This document shows, one piece after another, positions 1-3,911 of a DNA stretch of 5,095 nt. The position numbers and the translations under genes are program-made. A model generated the notes under the pieces. It was given only the letters and a program-made list of their open reading frames with translations, was not told where the DNA came from and searched no databases. The stretch covers positions 1-5,095 of the forward strand of contig SLOZ01000051.1 in the NCBI GenBank assembly GCA_007132255.1. The letters run 5' to 3'. Origin of the DNA: Limnochordia bacterium (GTDB lineage Bacteria > Bacillota > Limnochordia > Darwinibacteriales > B1SED10-159). Position 1 is the first letter of the stretch; every line of letters starts with the position of its first letter.

Positions 1-234
1 ATCATTGACGGGATAGGGGTAGAAATTGAGGGTGGACTCGCTGGCATCCCATTGGGGGAGTATGTTGATCTGCACAACGTTGAACCCTTGAGCCTTCCTA
101 TGATCCAAATACACTTCCCAATCCTGCAGCGACGCATTTGTGAACGCGCTCCATGCTGTGTCTGCCAAATAGAAAAAGTAGCGACCATTTTGCACAAAAT
201 GTTCTTTGTTATCCGAAATCCTCAACCTCGCCAT
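1..234 (-). CDS. DUF4038 / apiosidase-like TIM-barrel protein, N-terminal part (cut by window edge)
   Basis: This is the first 78 codons of a leftward gene whose 3' part lies outside the window. The reading frame is open to base 1. Visible features are the short N-terminal strand with 'FVQNGRYFFYLADTAWSAF' (about residues 13-31), then an acidic helix and 'AQGFNVVQINILPQWD' (48-63). This is the characteristic opening of DUF4038, the apiosidase-like (GH140-related) TIM barrel, where 'GDTAW' and 'KGFNVIQ'-type segments form the first strands. The family contains glycoside hydrolases; the catalytic residues are not in this fragment. No signal peptide is visible, so a cytoplasmic location is likely. 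The start at 234 is preferred because AAAGGATGG lies 11 bases upstream. An in-frame ATG at 249 would overlap that site. The gene follows the larger hydrolase-like gene on the same strand after 186 bp, so the two probably serve one pathway. The family call is fairly sure; the substrate is not known. Confidence 0.8.
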   Translation of the reverse strand, partial: MARLRISDNKEHFVQNGRYFFYLADTAWSAFTNASLQDWEVYLDHRKAQGFNVVQINILPQWDASESTLNFYPYPVND

Positions 235-308
235 ATTACTCGACACCATCCTTTGAAACGATTGTTAGCGATCTCTCTTGACTGGTACGCCTTGCTGCCA
301 AAACTTAA

Positions 309-347
309 CCGGAGCCCAAGGCTTTTTGGGAAAGCTTCGGACTCCGG
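309..347 (-). terminator. 39-bp imperfect palindrome between the two hydrolase-like genes; possible terminator or processing hairpin
   Basis: Two 17-base arms (CCGGAGCCCAAGGCTTT and AAAGCTTCGGACTCCGG) flank a 5-base loop. They pair with two mismatches (C-A and A-C) and one G-T pair. On the minus strand the hairpin sits about 73 bases after the stop of the upstream hydrolase-like gene. It is followed by TTAAGTTTTGG, a weak U-rich tail. It could end that gene's transcript, partly attenuate the downstream DUF4038 gene, or stabilise an mRNA end. A protein-binding operator cannot be excluded. The structure is seen directly; the role is inferred. Confidence 0.4.
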
Positions 348-420
348 CAGTGTTCGGCAAAATCATCGTCGATACTGAGAACCTATGTCGCGCTGTGATG
401 TGTGGTGGAGGGAAGACCCA

Positions 421-1845
421 TCAAACCCGACGGATTCGCACAGCAATATATTGCTTGGCCGGCAAGTCTACTCGAATCTCACCAGAATATTCGCCGTCCA
501 GTTTCGTGATGGTCATATTCCAAGTGTCGATAATTTCCACAGTGAACTCTCCGTCTTCAGGCAGTGCTAACTTCTTGAAGGCGGGTTGTTTAATGCCAAA
601 GTACAGTAGGTAATACTCGCCATGCTGGCCTAGGCAGGGAGCATCCCAATTAAGTTTGAAGTGATCCAATCCATGGGGTCCTTCCTCCATAATCTTTACC
701 AGAAAAGCAATCCGTTCGGGACTCTCTCCATGCAAAACTCCACCTTTGGACCACCACAGCGTATCCTCAGGATGGCAATACGTTTCACCATGACCAACGT
801 ACCCACCATGGATTGTACCTTCCCAAAACCTATGGCTCATCTCTTGAGCAGTAATGTTACCCCAACCATGATCAATATTCCCTTCATAACAGCACTCATC
901 GACGACAACGGGTTTACCATAGGTTTTTCGCCACTCAGCTACCTGATCTAAATTGGGCCGCTGTATGCTGCAATGGGTGACCCAAGGCTTACCATGGTCA
1001 TAGAATCCTCGACAATTATGAATGGAACGCAGCCGTTGGTAGGGATCGTTTTCCTGAACAATTTTGAAGAACCGATCCCAATCCTGCATCGTCTTGTTCT
1101 CCATTAGGTCATATTCGTTGGCAAACGACCACCAGATGTTCGAGAAAGCAGCCAGCCTCGCCACAACGTATTTGAGATAGCGATCATCGGCTTCTTCGCC
1201 CATATCGGCAAAACCCCAACGGTCATAGGAGTGAAACAGAATCAGATCTGCTTGAATTCCTAACTTCTGCAAATCCTGAACTCGCTGCTCTAAGTGCCGG
1301 AAGCTAACAGGGTTGGGTCTTGTGAAGTCAAACCCATGCTCTAACGACCCTTCAAAGGGATAGTGCTCCGGCTCGTTCCTGTTGTAATCGTAGGATTTTG
1401 GAAACACACACATCCGCATCTTATTGAATGGTGCCTTTGCCAATGTCTGCAGGGTCTGTTCCTCCAAGTCGTCACCTTGGTGATTCCATGCATAACACGT
1501 AGTGCCCATTTGCCAATAAGGCGTACCGTCTGCGTAGGCAAAGTGATACTGCTTGGCAACGTTTACCGGTCCATGATTCCCGTCATGAGGCTGTACACAA
1601 GCAAACGTACCACGCTTGCCATCTAGTTCTGGCACATTACTGTTGGTAACGTAACTCCACTCACCCACCGTGTCCGGGCTGAAACGTAGTCTGTAAACCC
1701 CGTCACCATCATAAAAGCCATCCACGGTCACACTTCGATGCTTATACGAAAAGTCTGCGGTCACCTCGACATCTAAGAATGGGTTCCCGTCTCGTGGTCC
1801 TTCTAGCGCCACTTCATAGACTCCCCAGCGTTCTGTCTTACTCAT
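421..1845 (-). CDS. Putative intracellular glycoside hydrolase: DUF5060 - DUF4038-like barrel - DUF5605 protein
   Basis: The protein has 474 residues, about full length for this architecture. Residues ~5-80 match DUF5060, a beta-sandwich ('WGVYEVALEGP', 'GFYDGDGVYRLRFSPDTVGEW'). Residues ~98-390 form the apiosidase-like TIM barrel, opening with 'DGTPYWQMGTTCYAW' (106-120). Residues ~395-474 match DUF5605 ('YYLLYFG', 'DTWNMTI', 'VDLPAKQYIAVRIRR'). Glu244 in 'WWSFANEYD' (Asn243-Glu244) is the likely acid/base. Glu317 in 'KPVVVDECCYEG' is the likely nucleophile. This pair is arranged as in clan GH-A retaining hydrolases. There is no signal peptide or membrane segment, so it probably acts in the cytoplasm on an imported glycoside. 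The ATG at 1845 is chosen over an in-frame GTG at 1890 because GGGGGAAGGA lies 8 bases upstream of it. The gene is transcribed divergently from the DeoR regulator and kinase and precedes a second DUF4038 gene. Domain calls are from memory of the families; substrate and activity are inferred. Confidence 0.85.
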   Translation of the reverse strand: MSKTERWGVYEVALEGPRDGNPFLDVEVTADFSYKHRSVTVDGFYDGDGVYRLRFSPDTVGEWSYVTNSNVPELDGKRGTFACVQPHDGNHGPVNVAKQYHFAYADGTPYWQMGTTCYAWNHQGDDLEEQTLQTLAKAPFNKMRMCVFPKSYDYNRNEPEHYPFEGSLEHGFDFTRPNPVSFRHLEQRVQDLQKLGIQADLILFHSYDRWGFADMGEEADDRYLKYVVARLAAFSNIWWSFANEYDLMENKTMQDWDRFFKIVQENDPYQRLRSIHNCRGFYDHGKPWVTHCSIQRPNLDQVAEWRKTYGKPVVVDECCYEGNIDHGWGNITAQEMSHRFWEGTIHGGYVGHGETYCHPEDTLWWSKGGVLHGESPERIAFLVKIMEEGPHGLDHFKLNWDAPCLGQHGEYYLLYFGIKQPAFKKLALPEDGEFTVEIIDTWNMTITKLDGEYSGEIRVDLPAKQYIAVRIRRV

Positions 1846-1853
1846 AGTGTACG

Positions 1854-1863
1854 TCCTTCCCCC
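1854..1863 (-). promoter_or_regulatory. Ribosome binding site that fixes the hydrolase-like gene start
   Basis: On the minus strand GGGGGAAGGA ends 8 bases before the ATG at 1845. The alternative in-frame GTG at 1888-1890, 15 codons upstream, has no comparable purine tract. This supports the shorter 474-residue protein, which also begins right at the DUF5060 homology. Confidence 0.75.
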
Positions 1864-1923
1864 TTCATTCGCTATTTGAATACACGTCACAGCTTCGCGT
1901 ACGGTTTCAAGTGATTGTGGTTA

Positions 1924-1951
1924 AAGATAGCTGACCGCGTTAACTTCCCAA
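1924..1951 (-). promoter_or_regulatory. Candidate sigma-A type promoter for the leftward genes
   Basis: On the minus strand TTGGGA (1951-1946) and TATCTT (1929-1924) are separated by 16 bases. A start point near 1917 would give a leader of about 70 bases before the ATG at 1845. Each hexamer matches the consensus at four of six positions, so this is only a candidate. No clear operator was seen overlapping it. Confidence 0.3.
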
Positions 1952-2505
1952 AATCTCCCAAAAAGAAATTCTTGAATGGGTCAATATCCTTCCCTGACGA
2001 ACAGAATTGTTTCCCAAGCTTGGACAACGTCTCAACGATTACTTTGAGGCGGTACGTTCGGTTGGACGTGTGCGATCCTCGAAATATGGCACTATTGGGC
2101 TGTACGAAGAGTTCCTTCCTTATGGTTCGGGTAACATCTCTAGTTCTTCCATGTCACACCGAGATCAAACAGTCATTTGTTACATTGGCACCTCATCTAC
2201 CCGCGAAACTGCTGCTTGCCCCCTCGTCACCGTTGGCTATTAAGTTCTAATGAGTACTTCTGTGTTCATTTCATGTTACCCTTTTTTTGCCGCAAGATCT
2301 ATCTGGCACCCAAGCAAGTCGCGCTAACAAGCGCTCCGTCTGCCGATACCTTGCATTGAACCATCCTGCGGTTCGCTTTTCCCGTTTTCACATGATGTCC
2401 GTTCCTCCGTTGTCTGTGGATTGGCATTTGAAATATTACGTGAAGCTGGTCAAAGAGCTCATTCGAGTTGTCATCATGGCGTTCGAAATCGCAGATGGGT
2501 ATCGC

Positions 2506-2521
2506 TAGGGCTTCGGCTCTA
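2506..2521 (+). other. Short hairpin with UUCG tetraloop
   Basis: TAGGGC and GCTCTA pair (six pairs, one of them G-U) around TTCG, giving the very stable C(UUCG)G loop in a plus-strand transcript. No T-run follows, so it is not a typical intrinsic terminator. It could belong to a structured leader of the regulator transcript or be chance. The structure is visible; any function is speculative. Confidence 0.25.
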
Positions 2522-2676
2522 CTGGGACGCATAGACATAGCCCACACCTAATCCGAATCGCTCCAAGGCTGCTGGCGTTCGGCTGTCGCAACATCGTCCA
2601 CGTTGCATGAAAACGGTGCGTTGAGCCAGTCATTCCCAGCTGTTCTGAACTAAACACTCTGTCCCTAAAGGAATTA

Positions 2677-2694
2677 GAACATGAACATGGAACA
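2677..2694 (+). repeat. Three GAACA motifs upstream of the DeoR gene
   Basis: GAACA occurs at 2677-2681, 2683-2687 and 2690-2694. Just before, at 2642-2650, lies GTTCTGAAC, an inverted pair of the same core. GAACA/TGTTC cores occur in operators of GlpR-type DeoR regulators (the E. coli GlpR half-site resembles ATGTTCG). The same core recurs in the tandem repeat before the kinase. The cluster may be an autoregulatory operator, but it also overlaps the start of a possible small ORF, and its spacing (6 and 7 bases) differs from the 10-base period near the kinase. Confidence 0.3.
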
Positions 2695-2821
2695 AACTAC
2701 AGAGAGAAACGCACATAGAAGAGCACAAGCAAAGACACTGGTCCCATTGTCGACAACCCAACAGGCGATACCGACTGGCAGGCCTCTGGCAGGGAAATAC
2801 GAGCCGAGTTGTCGCTCCTAA
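2681..2821 (+). CDS. Possible small ORF, 46 codons, unknown function
   Basis: ATG at 2681 is preceded by AAAGGA with an 8-base spacer, a good ribosome binding site. The frame runs 46 codons to TAA at 2819-2821. The peptide starts 'MNMEQTTERNAHRRAQAKTL', is basic and hydrophilic, and ends with 'KYEPSCRS'. It has no membrane segment and no motif I recognise. It ends 88 bases before the DeoR start, so it could be a leader peptide or small protein on the same transcript. Codon use is not typical of its neighbours: it has three AGA and one AGG among its four non-CGN arginines. That argues for a chance frame or a gene remnant. The start signal is seen in the sequence; that it is translated is inferred. 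Confidence 0.25.
   Translation: MNMEQTTERNAHRRAQAKTLVPLSTTQQAIPTGRPLAGKYEPSCRS
2747..2756. repeat. 10-bp perfect palindrome TTGTCGACAA
   Basis: A perfect self-complementary decamer lies 153 bases before the DeoR start, and TTGTCG recurs at 2809-2814. It may be half of a dimeric regulator site. It also lies inside the possible 46-codon ORF, so it may be chance. Confidence 0.2.
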
Positions 2822-2839
2822 GGTTTTGAAGAACATAAC
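2809..2839 (+). promoter_or_regulatory. Weak promoter / operator candidate upstream of the DeoR gene
   Basis: TTGTCG (2809-2814) and CATAAC (2834-2839) could be -35 and -10 elements, but the 19-base spacer is long. The -10 overlaps AAGAACATAA (2829-2838). The identical decamer occurs at 3866-3875, inside the repeat before the kinase. A shared regulator site in both leaders would fit autoregulation by the DeoR protein. The match is direct; promoter and operator roles are inferred. Confidence 0.3.
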
Positions 2840-2897
2840 TAGGTGAAACACAGGTACCCTCCATCGACGAACCGAATGTACATAAGGAGAAGAAGGC

Positions 2898-2901
2898 GAG
2901 G
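2898..2901 (+). promoter_or_regulatory. Ribosome binding site deciding the GTG start of the DeoR gene
   Basis: GAGG (within AAGGCGAGG) lies 8 bases before GTG at 2910. A stronger-looking AAGGAG at 2884-2889 is 20 bases away and cannot serve this start. An ATG at 2905 opens only the three-codon frame Met-Gln-Cys-stop, which overlaps the GTG. No in-frame ATG lies close upstream, so GTG is the best start. Confidence 0.55.
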
Positions 2902-2909
2902 CGAATGCA

Positions 2910-3674
2910 GTGCTAGCACCCGAACGACGAGAACGGATTATGCACTTATTGGTCAAGAACGGTTCCGTAACCGTTAAGGAACTGGCTGAAAATTTGGACG
3001 TTGTGCCCATCACGGTCCGCCGAGATTTGGAGGTTCTGGAACAAAAAAACATGCTCACAAGAATCCATGGCGGCGCAGTCGCCAATCCCGAGCCCATGGT
3101 CCTGCGACCATTGGATGTCAAGGAAACCATTAACCATGAGGCCAAGTTAAAGATCGGTGCTCGGGCAGCTGCCATGATTGAACATGGTGAAACCATTATC
3201 CTCGATGAAGGCTCCACCTGCATTGAAATTGCACGAGCCTTGAGGAACCATCGTGATGTCACCGTGGTGACGAATGGTGTCAAGGTAGCCTATGAACTCT
3301 GTGCGTACGCCAACATCACAACGATCCTAATTGGCGGCGTCTGCGGCCAGCACAATTACGTCGCCTATGGTCACGAGACAATCAGTTCTTTCGCCAAAAT
3401 CCGGGCACACAAATATTTTATGGGCATCGATGCCATTCAGGCCGGCTTCGGAATCTCCGACGGCGATCCCCACCAAGTGCAGCTCAAACAGGCAAAAGCT
3501 GCCTCGGCCGCTCAGGTGGTTGGCGTAGCAGACAATTCGAAGACGGGCAAAATCGGAGTCGTACGTGTGGGTGGCTTAGATATGCTCCATGCCCTCATCA
3601 TGAACCAACCCATCAGTGAAGGGTTCCGCACAGCCCTTGAGCGCGATGGTGTCGAACTGATCGAAGTCAGATGA
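2910..3674 (+). CDS. DeoR/GlpR-family transcriptional regulator of sugar metabolism
   Basis: The protein has 254 residues, the usual family length. Residues ~6-57 form the winged helix-turn-helix: 'VTVKELAENLDVVPITVRRDL' spans 20-40 and ends in the family 'RRDLxxLE' signature, followed by the wing 'LTRIHGGA' (49-56). The usual Ser of 'VSxxTIRRDL' is Val32 here, followed by Pro33. Residues ~75-230 are the DeoRC sensor, which binds a phosphorylated sugar in family members. It shows 'LDEGST' (98-103), 'VVTNG' (119-123), 'LIGG' (140-143), 'GID' (172-174), Lys193 and 'ADNSKTG' (207-213). It probably represses the flanking kinase and perhaps the divergent hydrolase-like genes until a phosphosugar, likely the kinase product or a derivative, releases it. 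The GTG start is set by GAGG at 2898. The family is clear; target and effector are inferred from neighbours, so no specific gene name is given. Confidence 0.93.
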   Translation: MLAPERRERIMHLLVKNGSVTVKELAENLDVVPITVRRDLEVLEQKNMLTRIHGGAVANPEPMVLRPLDVKETINHEAKLKIGARAAAMIEHGETIILDEGSTCIEIARALRNHRDVTVVTNGVKVAYELCAYANITTILIGGVCGQHNYVAYGHETISSFAKIRAHKYFMGIDAIQAGFGISDGDPHQVQLKQAKAASAAQVVGVADNSKTGKIGVVRVGGLDMLHALIMNQPISEGFRTALERDGVELIEVR

Positions 3675-3730
3675 CTCGCTGCTCAGTGCCTACACGTCTC
3701 ACTTCCTATCTTACAGCTTCACAGCGAACC

Positions 3731-3760
3731 CAGACGCCCTGGCCACGGGCGTTCTATTTA
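3731..3760 (+). terminator. Likely intrinsic terminator after the DeoR gene
   Basis: ACGCCC and GGGCGT form a perfect six-pair GC-rich stem around a seven-base loop (TGGCCAC). An AGA before and TCT after extend pairing past a one-base bulge. The stem is followed by TCTATTTAT. It lies about 60 bases after the DeoR stop and before the kinase. It suggests that the kinase has its own promoter or that read-through is partial. The tail is not a pure T-run, so efficiency is uncertain. Confidence 0.45.
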
Positions 3761-3854
3761 TGTGTCCCTGCCTACCCTGCCTTTCTACGGCAGACCCTAG
3801 CACGAACCTTTTTCGCTTTTCGGCAGGAATGTGTCGCCAGACGAAGAATACCCG

Positions 3855-3884
3855 AAAGAACAATAAAGAACATAAATTAACAAT
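3855..3884 (+). repeat. Tandem 10-bp direct repeat upstream of the kinase; candidate DeoR operator
   Basis: Three contiguous decamers are present: AAAGAACAAT, AAAGAACATA and AATTAACAAT. The core GAACA (TAACA in the third) recurs every 10 bases, one helical turn, so the units face the same side of DNA. The block ends 27 bases before the kinase start, where a bound protein would block transcription or initiation. DeoR-family regulators are known to use repeated short sites, and the reverse complement ATGTTCTTT resembles the GlpR half-site. The repeat is direct observation; its role as operator is inference. Confidence 0.45.
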
Positions 3885-3911
3885 GAATGCTTGCAGAGGA
3901 GGCTGATCGCC

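Larger units (their letters stand above)
1846..2680. other. Long intergenic stretch without a recognisable gene
   Basis: No reading frame on either strand shows a conserved domain I recognise. Frames of 60-111 codons exist on the plus strand (1915-2250, 2007-2243, 2287-2508) and minus strand (2547-2299). They overlap one another, lack convincing ribosome binding sites and have atypical composition. A minus-strand frame open from 2153 to 1887 (88 codons) has no ATG or GTG start. Small structures include GCGCT-AACA-AGCGC (2321-2334), a hairpin with a UUCG loop (2506-2521) and a seven-T run (2282-2288) without a preceding stem. The stretch may hold decayed coding DNA as well as the divergent promoters. 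Nothing here resembles a tRNA, CRISPR array or intact insertion sequence. Confidence 0.5.
3675..3911 (+). other. Spacer between DeoR gene and kinase; no convincing promoter seen
   Basis: This 237-bp spacer holds the hairpin at 3731-3760 and the tandem repeat at 3855-3884. AT-rich hexamers that could be -10 elements (for example CATAAA at 3871) have no good -35 partner at 16-18 bases. The ribosome binding site GAGGAGG at 3896-3902 belongs to the kinase. A frame opening at 3671 with ATG overlapping the DeoR stop runs 69 codons but has no domain and looks accidental. Confidence 0.4.

Noticed and set aside
52..378. Plus-strand frame of 108 codons
   Set aside because: It lies antisense to the DUF4038 start, which has clear family motifs, and shows no domain of its own.
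661..951. Plus-strand frame of 96 codons inside the hydrolase-like gene
   Set aside because: It is antisense to the well-supported DUF5060-barrel-DUF5605 protein; composition is typical of a shadow frame.
1890..1890. GTG start adding 15 residues to the hydrolase-like protein
   Set aside because: It has no good ribosome binding site, while the ATG at 1845 has GGGGGAAGGA at 8 bases and begins at the domain homology.
1901..1916. Possible catabolite (cre) site TGAAACCGTACGCG on the minus strand near 1910
   Set aside because: It mismatches the cre consensus at key positions including the central symmetry, so it is not supported.
1887..2153. Resemblance of 'PNSAIFRGSHT' to LacI-family C-termini
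   Set aside because: Only a few residues match, and the rest of the frame does not continue like a LacI protein.
2299..2547. Minus-strand frame of 82 codons and plus-strand frame 2287-2508
   Set aside because: They overlap each other in opposite directions, have no convincing ribosome binding site and no family resemblance.
2630..3283. Minus-strand frame of 217 codons
   Set aside because: It is mostly antisense to the DeoR coding region. It is rich in Ser, Arg and Val with no recognisable domain.
3671..3880. 69-codon frame whose ATG overlaps the DeoR stop as ATGA
   Set aside because: The overlap looks like translational coupling, but the peptide has no conserved feature and runs through the terminator hairpin and tandem repeat.
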